From the NCBI GenBank assembly GCA_028386065.3, contig JAKUCV010007482.1, positions 389,800 to 453,799 on the forward strand: 64,000 bases of DNA, written 5' to 3'. Shown here in pieces: positions 34,766-47,700 of this stretch. The notes beneath the pieces are model-generated. The model saw nothing but the letters and a program-made list of their open reading frames with translations, had not been told where the DNA came from and did no database searches. Position 1 is the first letter of the stretch. The number at the start of each line of letters is the position of its first letter. Both the position numbers and the translations under genes were made by a program. Origin of the DNA: Turnera subulata (lineage: Eukaryota > Streptophyta > Magnoliopsida > Malpighiales > Passifloraceae).

Positions 34766-37700
34766 AACCCAGATCATGGCCACCACAAAACAGTCTCTAA
34801 CCATCGAGTGGTACCACTACTTACCAAGTGACAAATTAAGTCGTCAACACATCTTCCAATTATCCAATTATCTCATCATATCAGTTTATCCATGGTTAAC
34901 AGATCAACAACAATAACAGTAACACAACAACCAAACTCAACTAACTCAGTAGTTCATTCAAGCAAACAATTATCAGGAAAACACACACAGTATTATGTGC
35001 AATATGTCAAAAGTTATCCATCCTCACAACAAATATCAACAAATATCACAAAGATATCAACAACAATAACCATAAGATGCAATGGAACCTATGTAGTTCC
35101 AAGACCAACCATCCTGGCTATCACAGGTGGAATGACGTATATGCAACCTCACCTGATACTCCTCCGAAGTTGGTATCCTGTTAAGCCTTGATATTCCTAT
35201 ATTATAACAATAATAATCACTTATAATGCACCAACAAAGATGATTATGCATGATGCCGGTTAACAATTATTAGACGGCTTAACAGTTCACTTTATTATTT
35301 CCATAATTATCTTATTTATTTCTGTGGAGGTTACTAATAATCTATTTTCCATCTGTTATACCAATCATATCCAACATAAATAAAAACCAAAACCAAGCGG
35401 CCAAGCCGACATCCCGGCCCTTAGGCTGCTTATGACAAGAAAGCATATATACGTACTCTTATATGTAGTGTATATTTAAGAAAATATATTTATAAATAAA
35501 TCAAGTTACGACCCGTTAAATACTCATAGTCCATATGACGTAAATGATATTATTCCCGATTAAATACTAAATACTTATATGTTTTATAAACAATAATTAT
35601 ATAATAATGGAATCGATAAATACGTCAAAATATTATTTAAATAGTATATCCTATAATAACTCATTTAATGGAAAATATCTGCAACGGTATGAAATTAACA
35701 TAGCCGATGTATAGCATAAAATATTCGTACGAATTTTGTAATTGTAATATTTATAATTAAATATCTACGTATATAATTATAATTTCGTGTATACATAAAA
35801 CTGTAATTGTTAAGTAAAAATATAGTCTAGCAATATCTAAGCCGGTATAATAGCTGTAATACCTTATACGGTATATATATGTATATACTTATATAAGATT
35901 AAAATTAGTAATTAAAATAAGGCGTAGATCTAATTTTATTTTAGTTTAGGATTATGGAAATGAGTATAATAGAAATATATATACATGTCTAGGCCGTTTA
36001 CAATATAAATTCAATTAAAACATAATTAAGGAAATTTGGAAATTTAACTCGGTAGGCCTTCACGAACGTTTAGCCCATCGGAGGATAATTCTAATATTAT
36101 CATAATTTCGAAAATTAAATGAGAGACATATTTAAAATAAATAAACGACATGGTCCTTTTATTAATTAGCCCAATTAAAATTGAATAACCGAAAGTTAAA
36201 TACAATGGGTCTTTTACGAGCCCAGGTAAACATAAATAAAATTAAAACCGAAAATTAAATGCTATGGGCCTTTTAATAGCCCATTCGGAAAATTAATTAA
36301 AAGCATAAAATAAATAAATGCATAAAAAATAAATAAAAGCATAAATAAAATAAAAAAGGCATAATTCAAATAAAAACAGAATTAAATAAATAAATAAAGC
36401 ATAAATTAAATTATTAAAACCATAGATTATTATTATTAATTAGCTTAATTAATCTTTTAATTAATCGTCGTTTAATGTTCGAGTCCGTTTAATATCGTTC
36501 GGGTTCGTTAAGGATGCATATGGATGGTCCAAGGCTCGGGTTTTACCCAAAGGTCCATTTCCGAGCTCGCCGGAAAATTGCTGGGACACCAGAAACTCGT
36601 CGGATTCCAGCCAATGTACTGTTCACGGCAGTGCTCATCCCAGTCAACACATACTGTTTACTGCTCGTCCCTCAGCAAAGCACCCAAACCATACCACCAG
36701 GACATCAATTCGGCCATCAGCAGATACACCATCGGTATCATAGCAAATCCTCACCCGATTCCAACGACCAAACCCACAAATCAACACGCCCAAGGCTAAA
36801 TCAGTACAACTCAACAACAAACGAAGGGGAAAGGGAATAGAACAAAGTGGCAGAAGCAGCTTACCTAGACGACGGCACAAAACGCAGAGAGAGAGAGAGA
36901 GGAGATCGCGGCGAATTGGAAAGGAGGGGAAGGACAGCGGCGGCTCGTGTTGCTGCGACAGGGTGGAAGGATATCGATTACGCCGGTGTTTGGGTCTCGG
37001 TGTGTTGTCCTTGCAGCGGCGAGGCGACGACTGCCCGAGGAAGGGAGGGAGAAGAGAGGAACAGGGGCGGCGGCTTGTCTAGTTGCAGGCAGAGGAGGAG
37101 GGTAGACGAGTGGTTTAAGGTGGCGATGGTGGGTTGAGGGAGAGGCAACGGCACAGCAGGGGGGGCTGGTGGCGAGGAGAAGAGGGAAAGGCAGAGGAAT
37201 TAAGGGGGAGAGGAGAGGCATCGGGTCAGTAGTTCACAGGTGGTCTCGGTGATGGTGGTGTTCACGGGGAGAGGAGGAAGAAAGGAGGAAGAAAGAAATA
37301 GAAAAGAAAGAAAAGGAAGGAGGCAGGGGAGCGTGAGGGAATCGGTGAAGGGGAAGAGAAATTAAAGAAGAAGAAGGTAGGAAAAGACAATGGAGAAAAA
37401 AAAGAGAGGAAAGAAGGAAGTGGGGTTGGGGCAGCGGAAGAAAAACGGGGTAGGACGAAGAAAAGAGAAAGAGAAGAAAGAAAAGAAAGGAGAAAAGAAA
37501 AAAAGGAAAGAAAAGAAAAAAGAGTGGCCACGTGGCAAGCCACGATTGGCCGGTCCGGATTTTTGTGTCGGGATAACGTGATTGCTGGGGTACTCTCGGC
37601 TTTTTGAATTTCCGTCCCGAGTCCGAAAATACAACTTGGGCTCGGAAAATCCGATTAATTCCCCCGAGCATCGTCCACGTCTCGAAATTGAAAAACGAGG

Positions 37701-38189
37701 GTCGATAAGCTATAAAGGATGCTCGGAAATCCCAAGTAACCCTCGGAATTAAATTCCAAGGCTCGGTTAACGAAGATACTCCAAAACGCGTATCGGTCGA
37801 AACTACGTTAAACCTTGTGTTTAACATTTTAACTCAATCTTTGTAAAACATATGCATTATTAACAGTTTATTCAAATTCTTTAAAATTCAAAATAAAGTC
37901 CAAAGATGAATTTATCTTTTCAAGTTATATTTGGTAAATTATCGCAACATAAATATTTTAGCAAAATATTGATAATATTACTATTAATATTGATTAAGAA
38001 AATAATAATAATGATGGCAACAATAGTAACAACAATAATAATTTGTGAGTAGTAAAAATAATAGTAAAGATAGTGAAAATTAACTCGGTTTGGTAAAATT
38101 CTTGGTTAACCGCGAGAAAATTTTATTAACCACCGTAAAAGTCAAAACAACTTGGTAAAAATCACGAAAATTTTACCCGGGTCGTTACA

Positions 38190-38540
38190 TTCTATCCTCC
38201 TTAAAAAGAATTTCGTCCCCGAAATTCCCGTTTAGGAGAAAAAACCATCAATACTCAAAAACTTCAAGGTTAGTTATGCCATTTTTCAAAAAAAAAAGCT
38301 TGTCATTTTCAAACTTGTAAATTTCCATCAACTTATTATTCAAAAACTTCTGATTATCAAAACAACAACACACTTAAGCAACGATATACGGATAGCCAGA
38401 AGTTTAATATGTATTTTATGAGAAGGAAACTCACATGAAGATGTTCTGCGGCAGGCTGGCGTCCCTCGACTGGATCCATTATGCACTAACTATATCGACA
38501 TGCATTCAATCATGAAAAACATGTCGAGCGTCGTTTTTAT
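38190..38540 (-). other. Remnant interior of element D
   Basis: At the left is the reversed polypurine neighbourhood (GAATTTCGTCCCCGAAATTC, about 38209-38228). At the right is a stretch (about 38450-38500) homologous to the start of the element A and C interiors (the string around GGATCCAGTCGAGGGACGCC, reversed). The primer-binding site and the end of the 5' LTR are missing, so a deletion joined the interior to mid-LTR sequence near 38540. No gene is present. Confidence 0.65.
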
Positions 38541-38839
38541 CTTCTTTAAACCTAACCTTAGAAATAACGATCATCCAACCGTCGACCACAGCCGACAACC
38601 AACATATCTCAATATCCGGTCAAAAACGACAAGTGATATCATCTGACAATTATCAAAAGAAACCGACAACCAACAAAGGACAACTGGCAACCGATGCCAA
38701 CAACAATAGACTACTCACCACCAACGATAACAACTAACACCCGCAAACCAGCAACCTATGCCGACCACGGTCAACCGACTATACTGGGGACTGACAACCT
38801 CCCAAGGTATGATCATGAGACATTATGCATATGAACATA

Positions 38840-40650
38840 TGATGAGTGCGCATTTTGCACTCAATTCCGCGTTATTTTCACGGTTTAACTTGCAAATATT
38901 ATCTATTTTACTTTATTAAGTTGTTTTCTTCCTTGTTTTCCATTTTATTTTCAAATAACCCCTTTTTTCCAGTCTTCTTGTATTTTTATGCATTATTAGG
39001 TGCCAAACCACCAAGTTTCGGGGCAAATGTGCAGTTTTCGGCACACGCTGCCCATGCGAGGTGTTCCAGCCCATGCAGCCCGTTCCAACATGACAACCCA
39101 TGACCACCTAGTATCATTAGAGCTTTTCTCATGAAAATTTGGCCGAAATTCTTAGAATAAATCCTCAGGACTATTTCTTGGAGTTTATATGGCCCACATC
39201 CACCAATGGAGAATTGTTCAAACTAGGCCCATTACTCCATGTGCATACTAAGTCCAACAAGGAAAAAATAGTCAAAGAAGTACACTAGGTGTACTAGTGT
39301 ATCACTGCGCAAAAAGGAGCATTGCCAATATCTATTTTTGGCATGTAGCAATTGTTGGTTACAGCCCCTCCACACGTGGCTCCCTTAAAAGACCAAGCAA
39401 AAAGTATAAAGACCATGTCATGCTATCACTACGCATGCAAAAGAGCAACAGCCAAGCTCCCTCGTCTTGATATGGAGCACTTGCAACTAATTCTTCTCCT
39501 CACAGACGTGGCGCTTCATGTCTCCAACTGAAGAAACAAATTGGTCAAAAGACCAATTCATGCGCCATTATCTAGCCAAGCGAGCAAAGTGAGGAGCTGA
39601 CCAAGTTTTTTTGGCTTGTAATGCATTTGATTTTCAGCCACATGGTTGCTTTCATGCTACACTATAAAAAGCCAAGGCAGGGAAGGCAATAGGCATCAGG
39701 TCCTCAATCAAGTTCTCCATCAAGTCTTCTAGCTCCCACTCGGCAACTAGCAATTAGATTAGGCATTTTTTCTCTTTTATTTTATTGTAAACTCAAGCAA
39801 GGAGGCTTAGCATTTTAGGAGGGATATTTGCTTGGAGATTTTCTTCTTTTTGTTCAAGGTTGGTTCTACCTTCTTGTAAGTGATTCTTACTTTGAATTAA
39901 TGATGATTAATTTTCTTCTAGTATTTGTTGTTTTCCTTAAAGCTATGTCTTGCTAAATTTGTAATCTAGGATTAGGGGATGAACTTGTTAATGTTTCCAT
40001 GCTCATTTAAATAAAAAATTATTTTCCGGTTTTATTCTTCTTTAATTCGGTTCATGAATCTTCACTATGTTAGTTGCTTGATCACCAATTAGCATAAATC
40101 CATAATAGGCGAACGTTTAGTGACAGCGTCGTTTGCCTATAGAAAAATATAAACCGGGCTATAAAAACCGACCTCGAGGGAGGCGTGCTTTGTATTGGAG
40201 ATTTAGTAGGGAAATTTCTTAATGCTCTTAGTTTATTTCATCACTGGCAAATGGATAGTGGACGTAAACTAGGAAGGGATTTTACGGCGCTATGAGAGTA
40301 GGCTATCGATCTAGTTTAGATTTCCCGTTTCTTTTAAGGAAGTTTAATTTCAGAATTTAATTCGTAGATTCTACATAGGCTAGCTATGTGGTGACAGTAC
40401 ATGGCCTACTTATGCGTAGCTTAACTGTGTGGAAATATTGGCAAGGAATTCCCCGAAGTCCTAGATGCTTTATATTAATCAGTTTAATCTCGTTATTAAT
40501 TGCTTTAGTTTTCGTTTCAAACATCAATCCCTCAATATTATTTATTTATCTAGATAATCATAAATTGCTCGGTTAGATAGTACTTAGCAAAGATCCCTGT
40601 GAGACGACCTTGGTACTACAACAACCCCGTATACTTGCGGGAAGCTATCA
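38840..40650. mobile_element. Solo LTR of an unrelated LTR retrotransposon (1,811 bp)
   Basis: It starts TGATGAGTGCGC and ends GCGGGAAGCTATCA. The 5-bp repeat ACATA flanks it (38835-38839 and 40651-40655). The uninterrupted target can be read in the sister D LTR at about 34457-34480 (GCATATGAACATATCACATC), which confirms the insertion. There is no internal region, so the element was reduced to a solo LTR by LTR-LTR recombination. It contains no gene. Confidence 0.85.
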
Positions 40651-40980
40651 ACATATCACATCACAGCCCATCAAAGCAAAAGCACTTCTTAATCAAGACT
40701 GAGCCAAGGCCAAAAGAATATCTTTTATTATTACCAATTTTATCTTCCGGGCCCTGTCACTGGACAAGCTAGGGGTCAGACCTGGTTATCAACATATTTC
40801 GGGTGCCGGACCAAAGTTGGTATTTTTCGGGTCTCGGAATCCTCAGAAAAATCACACCGAAAAATAACTAAGGGGGTGTGCAGTTATTTTCTAGTCCGGT
40901 CTGGACTCGCCCCATATGCAACCAACCTGCAAAATTGAGCTCAATTATGCAGGTGGCGCAGCCTTTCTCCTGTGCACCTG

Positions 40981-40987
40981 TATAAAA
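40981..40987 (+). promoter_or_regulatory. TATA box in the element C 5' LTR
   Basis: TATAAAA directly precedes the purine tract. The 3' LTR has the same box at 57884-57890. It is the probable retroelement promoter, with transcription starting in the purine-rich R region. Confidence 0.55.
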
Positions 40988-40989
40988 CG

Positions 40990-41228
40990 AAACCAGAGGA
41001 AGGAAGCAGGAGAAGAGAAGAAGAAAGGAAGAAAAAAAAAAGAGAGAAAAGAAGAGAGGAAAAAAAAAAGAGAGAAGAAGGAAAAGAAAAAAAAAAGAGA
41101 AAACCGGAAAAAAACAGAGAGGAAAAAAAAGAAGAAGAAAAAAAAAGAAAAAGAAAAAAAATACAATACAAAAAATGAAAAAAAGAAAGAAAAATAGAAA
41201 AAAAAAAGAAAAAAAGAAAAAAAAGAAA
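40990..41228. repeat. Long purine (GA) tract in the element C 5' LTR
   Basis: About 240 bp of almost pure A/G lie on the + strand. Equivalents are at 28296-28550 (element A) and 57896-58120 (element C 3' LTR). Lysine/glutamate-rich frames here are artefacts of composition. Confidence 0.85.
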
Positions 41229-42559
41229 CACTGTTCATCGTCACCCCGAGTTCCTCCCCCTGCTGCTGTTCACGCCGAGCCAGTCCACGTCGCCGTTCGC
41301 TACACCACCGCCATCATGGCCTTCCTCTCGCCGTCGCCGACTTGTCCCCGTCGCCCCCGTGTTCTTCCGCCGCCGGACGCTCCTGCACGAGCCGTTGACC
41401 CGCGGATCTGTCTTCCCCGTGCCAACCGCCTCCTGCCGACGACGTCGCGCCTCTTTTCGGCCGCGCTCGCGCAGCTCCAAGCTGCCCGATGCCGCTGTTG
41501 TGCTCGCTCATCCTTCTCTCGCGTGTGTCGCGCCGCCGCCGCTGCAATCCGCTAAGGTGAGGCCGGGTTCGCTTCGACCAGTTTCTTCTGGTCGGGTCGC
41601 GAATAGTGTCTGGGTTTGGGTTTTGTTCTGGGCTTGTGGCTTGGGCTGGCTGTGCTGCTGGGCTCTGCACCGGCCTGGGCTTTGGCACTGTGCAGGGTCT
41701 GGGTTGGCACTGTTCATGACCCAGTCCAGATTAAAAAAAAGAAATATATATATACATAATTATAATTTGTAAAAAAAGTAAATGAAAATAAAAGGGATAT
41801 TTTCGGAAAATGTATATATTTTACATAGTTTAAATTTCTGAAAATATATAATTATGTTGATGTATAATTGTTACTTTTAATGTAATTTGTCTTTAGGAAA
41901 TAAAAATACATATTCATTATTTTGTATTTATTTTTAGAAATAAGCTTTAATGAATATATTTTTTCTGGAAAAGAATATATATAGTATATGATTTTTTGAA
42001 TATATATTTTTGATAAATAATAATTTTCTAGATATAGATATATTTATATTTATATTTAATTTATGTTGCTAGAAAAATAAAGAATATGACAAAATTTTAA
42101 TAATTAAGGTTAAATGACATAATTTATTATATAAAAGAATTTTCTGATATATATAATTTGTTAAGTATTTATTATGGTGATACTTTTATCTTATGGAAAA
42201 GAATATACGATATGGTAAAAAATAATTATTTTCAAGAAAATATTTTCGAAAAAAGGTATAATTATGATAAAGGATAATTTCATGATAATATAAATATAAT
42301 CGAGATGTTTTACCGATGAGTCTGATTTACAATTTATGGCATCATAGCATACCGATTATGTGCATTTATGTGAACATGTTGTTTTGTTGTATAGGTTTTG
42401 ATATCGGGCAGTTTCCCGGGGAGCCTGCTTTGGACCGGTCATTGTCTTCAGAGTTGAGTAATCGCCTAAGGTGAGGATGGATTTCCTTCGAATATGTGCC
42501 TATATTACTCGGTTGTTGTGTTTGATGATTGTTGCACTGTTGGATGTTGCATTTGTTGT

Positions 42560-42975
42560 GGTTTGATTCGGGATGTTTATCCCAGTATCTTGATTGGTTT
42601 TGGGATGTTTATCCCCGTACATTGAGTTTTGGGATGTTTATCCCCATGTATTGAGTTTTGGGATGTTTATTCCTATGTCTTTTTGGTATAAAGAATAAAG
42701 GATTAAATAATAAATGTGATAAGGATGTCGATCCTTAGTTTTTGGGTTGGGATGTCTATCCCGGTGTTTTGGTTAGGGATGTTGATCCCTGAGATTTGGT
42801 TTTTGGATGATGATGAAATAATTGTCACGCGGTAAGTAGAGGTGCGACCGGATGGTTTAAGACTGTTTGTTGTGGCCATGATCTGGGTTACTTGTGATGG
42901 GCATGTTGATGCCGGTTTGATTGGAATGTTGATCCCGGGTTCTTTTTGTTCTGGCACCAGGAACAGGTTGATAAC
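42560..42975. repeat. Hairpin array in the element C 5' LTR
   Basis: Units include GGGAT-GTTT-ATCCC (several), AAGGAT-GTCG-ATCCTT, GGGAT-GTCT-ATCCC, AGGGAT-GTTG-ATCCCT, GGCAT-GTTG-ATGCC and CAGGTT-GATA-ACCTG. The 3' LTR (about 59580-59690) has fewer units, so the array differs in copy number between LTRs of one element. Confidence 0.8.
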
Positions 42976-43820
42976 CTGGTACGACCCTACCTTATCCGTG
43001 ACGGGCCCGGAAAGATAAAATGGGAAATTGGATTTTTGTTTAAGTCTTTTTGGTCTTGGACCAGTTTTGAGTCGAGTCTTATGGATTAGTATATTTTGGT
43101 TGTTATGCTTGTTTTCGACCTTGAGTATTTTATAGTGTTGCATATTGATCGTCTATCCATGGTTGGTGGGCACTTCGGAGTCACCCCTCACCTGCGGGCT
43201 TTCATCCTGTAGGTTGAGTTATTTGTGGTTCAGGTATGATGCATTCCAGACAGGCTGCGGCGCTATCCCTCGGACAGGAATCGGATCCATTAGTTTGCAT
43301 CAGTGTCGTATACAGTGTCTTTGTGAGTTTTAAAAGTCTTCCGCTGTGCTAATTATTGTTATTGTTGGGCCTTGGGCCGGTTGTGATGTTATTGATGTTT
43401 CCGAGTTTGGATGATGGTTTTTATGTTGGGCCGAAGGGTCGGATTTCTGATGTTTATATTTTGGGCTGTTGAGCCAGAGTTTCTGTTGTATGTTGGGCTT
43501 TGTTTGGTCGGATCGTTACAGTTCCGGCACGTGTTTACTATGTATGGTAAATACGGGTCGGGGCGTTTCATTTTTGGTAGCGAAGCGGGCGGTAGGTCCT
43601 TGGGTGACTATTTTGCTTATTTGCTGTGCATAGCTCGCTCCATATGTTTATTATTTTACATTTATGTCATTTAGTTAGTACATGATGGATCCAGTCGAGG
43701 GACGCCAGCTTGCCATAGAACATTCACATAAGAGGTAATTGATGCCATAAACATGCAGAAACATAAATATTACTAATATTACTAATATTATTATTACATT
43801 GATATTATTATAAAAATTAT

Positions 43821-44492
43821 TCATCTTCTTGGTACAACGTTGACCCTGAAGCTATTGGGGTCATTGTTATTGTTGACCCTGATGCTATCGTTCTACGAGA
43901 ACCACATGCCACCCGTGTTGTTCTGGCCAGGAAGCTCGAACCGGTTTGCTGGAGGGAACCAAAGTGGGATGACACCGTTATCGTCTTCAGGCTGCCACTG
44001 GGTCTCCGTGAGCAGAACCATGTTGGACTTGTACTGGTTCTTCAGGTCCCTCAGGGTACGCGAGAACTCCTGGGAACTCCTACCGATTCCTTTGCAGTTC
44101 CACACCAGTAGTCGGGCCTTTGGCTATGTTGGTGGTAACCGAGTCACTCTGGGCAGTCATCGAGAGTTGGTAGTAGGTGCCTTGGTCCAGGAAATGGCAA
44201 GTGGGCTCTAGGTTGAATTCCTGAAGTCTTTCAGAAATGAAAAACATGACAGAATTGGTCGAGCTGTAGAAGGAGGTCCTCAGGGTGCTTTGGTCCTCTA
44301 GGAAGAACGTCTCTTCCAGGGGAGTGACGAAGAACCTGGAAGAGAAGAGTTCGTCGACGAAGACCAGACGAGGCATCCTGTCGAGCTCGTTCGGTAGTTC
44401 CTCTGGACGTTCGTTGATCAGGCTGTAGGCCAGCCGGTTTCTTCTGCCTAGGGAGGCACCTTCAACGAAAAAACGGATGATGGAGCAGGCAT
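43821..44492 (-). pseudogene. Antisense gene 1 of element C (broken copy)
   Basis: It starts at ATG 44492 with the same MPAPSS beginning as the element A copy. A 1-nt deletion within the first dozen codons, a frame difference of 10 nt before the endonuclease-like part (near 44120), and a stop at 43893-43895 break it. Both conserved parts are still easily read in pieces: LVFVDELFSSRFFV and NSVMFFISERLQEFNL, then WNCKG and MVLLTETQW. The endonuclease-like part therefore belongs to the ancestral gene or transcript and is not peculiar to element A. Confidence 0.7.
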
Positions 44493-44602
44493 CGTGTTTT
44501 GGACGCGTTGGTGTTTTGTTTTTCTGAGAATTGTGGTTTATTTTGCCTTAGCGTTTTGTTTGCTTTAAGATGCTTTATGGTTTCGCTTTCCACCGTTTCG
44601 CC

Positions 44603-44609
44603 TTTTATA
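44603..44609 (-). promoter_or_regulatory. TATA box of antisense gene 1 (element C)
   Basis: TATAAAA on the - strand lies 111 bp before the ATG at 44492, the same spacing as in element A although the sequence around it has diverged. Confidence 0.6.
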
Positions 44610-44793
44610 GGAAGAAAAGGAGATTTACCGTTTTTCAAGGTATAGCCCCCACATGTTTTCGGGAAGTTTTAAATATTTTTCGGAGATAAGAAAAGCAGAT
44701 TCCCTTCACAAAACTCCAAACCATTTTCATTCTTCAAGGTGTTGCTTTTTGAAAATTTTGTCGTTGCCTCATTTATTACTTCATCACTTTACA

Positions 44794-47700
44794 TGTAACG
44801 CCCCGAATTTTCAAAAATTGATTTTTCGGAATTTTCGAAATTTTTATTCAAATTTTACCCTTGAGGAAATTTTCGGGTTTTTGTCGAGGAAATTAATTTC
44901 TATGCCTTAAAAATGTCAATTTTAAGTTGGTGTCGTTCATGGTTCGGGTTCCGTTGGAAACGGATCCGAAAACGGGGTGAAACGCGAAGATTCATGGAGG
45001 GTACTATGAAACTACGTCGTTTTGGAATTTTGAAAAAAAAAAAAAACCAAAACGGGTCAACAGGGCGGGTTGACCGCGCCCGTCGTTCGGGCTGGCGGGT
45101 CAAACCCTAAAACCCCTTCCCCTCTTTCTTTTCTTTTCTCTTTTCTTTTTTTTCTCCTTCTCTTCTTCCTCTCTTCTCTCCCGCCGCCTACCCCTTCCCT
45201 TCTTTTCTTCCTCCTTCGTTCTTCTCTTCCCTTCTCCCTCTCGTTTTTTTCGTCTCTTCTTCTTCCCTCCTCTCTTCTTTCCCTCTCTTCCTTCTCTCCC
45301 TCTCTCCCGCATCTCCCTTCCTTTCAAATCGCCGCCGCCACCATCGCAGGTTGCAGAGGAGGGCGAGGCGAGGGCGGTCTTGTGCGAGCTCGACGAGGCC
45401 ACCTACGTGTGGAGTCCTCGTTTTCTTCGTGAGACGCGCTGGTGGTTGTGTCTCCGAGCGGTGCCGTGGTGAGCCGAGGCTAGACCGGTGCCGGCAGCGA
45501 GGGGTTGATTCCGGTAAGCACCAACAGTCGCCTTCCCCTCAATTATTTCGTTTTGTTTGTCTTTGGTGGTGGTGACGAGTTGTGGTGGTTTAGATGGTTG
45601 ATTTTCCCTTGTTCCCCTTCCTCTTTTTGTTTTCTTTCTCTTCGTCCTGCGATGACCGTCGCGCTAATTGGCTCTCTGTTTTTGATGTGGGTTGTGGTTG
45701 GCGACGGGTTGTGGTCGGGGTCGTTGTTGTTGGGTTCGGTGTGGTGGTCGGGTGTGTGTGGTGTCGATGTTGGTGTTCGTGTGTGACGCCGGCAGCAAGC
45801 GAGTTGGTGCTGTTGAACGGGTTCAAATAATCCGGTTTGGGCAATATTTCTCTCGGGTAAGGATTCATACACTCAACTCTATCTCGATTCGTTCCTGTGT
45901 CTGTGTTAATTGTTGGATTGTGAGATGTGGGTGTCGGCAGTGAGCTGTTCTTGCGGCGGTAGCGAGGTTTGTGCTCGGGTCAGGGTGTAGTTCCGGGCAG
46001 GAGAGCCGTTGCAGAAACCGGTGCTGCTAGTTAGATCCGAGGCTTCGGCAGTAGGATCTGGATTTTGGACTGTGTTTGATTCCGGTAAGATTCCGGCCCT
46101 CCTTTCTGTTTCGGATTTTTCTTTGGAATATGGATTTGTTGAGATGTTTGGTTCGGGTATTTGTTGGTTGTTTGATGGTGGCAGAATTGACGTGTTGGTT
46201 TGGAGGCTGTTGGTGAAGTTCCGGCGAGGTTCACCGGAATCCGGCGAGGGCTCAGGAATATTCCGGCGAAGGCTCGGGTCTTGATTCCGTCATTTAACGG
46301 TATATTTGATGTATGATTTGTATTCATTCATGGCATGTACTATAATTCGGAATGGGGTTATGTAATTAATCGTGATTAGTGGAAACCGAGAGTGTGAGTA
46401 GTTTGTGGCCAGTAATTACCGACACGGGTAGAACCTTAGGCCGTGAATCTTTGGACATCGAATTGACCTTGGACTTAAGAAACGGGCTTTAAGCCCAATC
46501 CTATGCTTGGCTTAATAAGGACTTAAGGAAGTGGGCTTTATGCTCGAAAATTGTAATTGGGCTTAGATTGGACTTTAGGCCGGGAATTCATAAACGACAT
46601 AATGAGTGGGCCATAAGCCTGGGAATTACTTATTGGACTTAGTTGGGCGTAAGCCGGTGAACCTTAGGTCCCGATACTCGGAGTTTTGGAGAGAGGACTT
46701 TAAGTCGGGCTTAGACCCGGGAATTACATAGTGGGCTAACTAGGGACGGGTTTAACTCAGTTGAGCATTATAGTTACATGCATACATGTTGTTATTGTCA
46801 TTGTTTGTAATTTATTGTGTGTGCCGGTATTCAGGCACGGGTAACACCTCGGGAGCTGGAGGATCTGTTTTGGGAAAGGCTCCACAGGACAATCGTCGTT
46901 GAGGTGACTTTATATGTCTTTTTATGTTTGTATGCATGAGCTCGTTGGATAGGTTTGTTTGAGTTGCATGCTTGTTTGCTAACATGCTGCGATCCGTATT
47001 GTGTGCCTGAGTGTACTGTTTTGCTTATGAGCTGGATATTTGGATTGTTATGGTTTATAACATGTGATTTGATTCTGGGTGTTACGTGTGATGTATTGTG
47101 GGTCGGAGACCCGGTATCTGATTGAGATGTTTTATCACACAACCCTGCTAGATCACAACTAATGGCACACATAAATTCATAATCTGTGGATAAGGATAAT
47201 GTACAGTAGAAGTTAGGCTACTGTGTGCTGATGACCGGTTGTTTCGAGCGGGAAGTGATACCCCTCGGGTTTGCATGCGGGTTAGCATGTGGTATGCGGA
47301 TTTGCATATGGTTCTGTGATGACCGGTTTCTACCTCCCTCCTTCTACCTCCCCCTTTCTACCTCCCTCTTTCTCTCTGTCTCTCTCTCTATGGTTATGTT
47401 GGGCTTCGTGCCTGGTTGTATTTGGGCTTATGCCTGGTTGTCTCATGAGACGGGACCGAGCTCGACGCACACAGTAGGGGGCCCTGAATAATAAATCATA
47501 TTAAGAAAACTTAACACACAACAGATGGAGAAAAATTGAACTGTTTGCTTGATTGTGTTGGCATGTTAGTACTGATTGTTGTGTGTTGCTTACTTGTCTT
47601 GTTACTCTTCTTTCCTTTCGGACTTGATCTGCACACTCTCATAATTAGATATATATTTCTCACTGAGTAGGCGACTCACATAATCGCCAACGTTGTTTTT

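Larger units (their letters stand above)
27397..38189 (-). repeat. Element D 3' LTR, split by element A
   Basis: The LTR pieces are 27397-27974 and about 33928-38189. The second piece is collinear with 60291-63764 plus 38541-40810 of the other D LTR. It contains short hairpin repeats (about 34645-34760), AT-rich non-coding DNA (35400-36500) and a purine-rich tract (about 36888-37525). It abuts the reversed polypurine tract (38190-38235). Confidence 0.8.

Noticed and set aside
27397..38189. Apparent giant inverted repeat between element D sequence and the LTRs of A and C
   Set aside because: It is explained by related LTR families inserted in opposite orientations, each with its own ends and target duplications, and needs no hairpin-forming locus.
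45070..45943. Frames in the C/T tract and GC-rich leader of the element B LTR (repeated at 53219-54206)
   Set aside because: They are identical shadows in both LTRs, with no domain and only compositional openness. The region looks like an untranslated leader.
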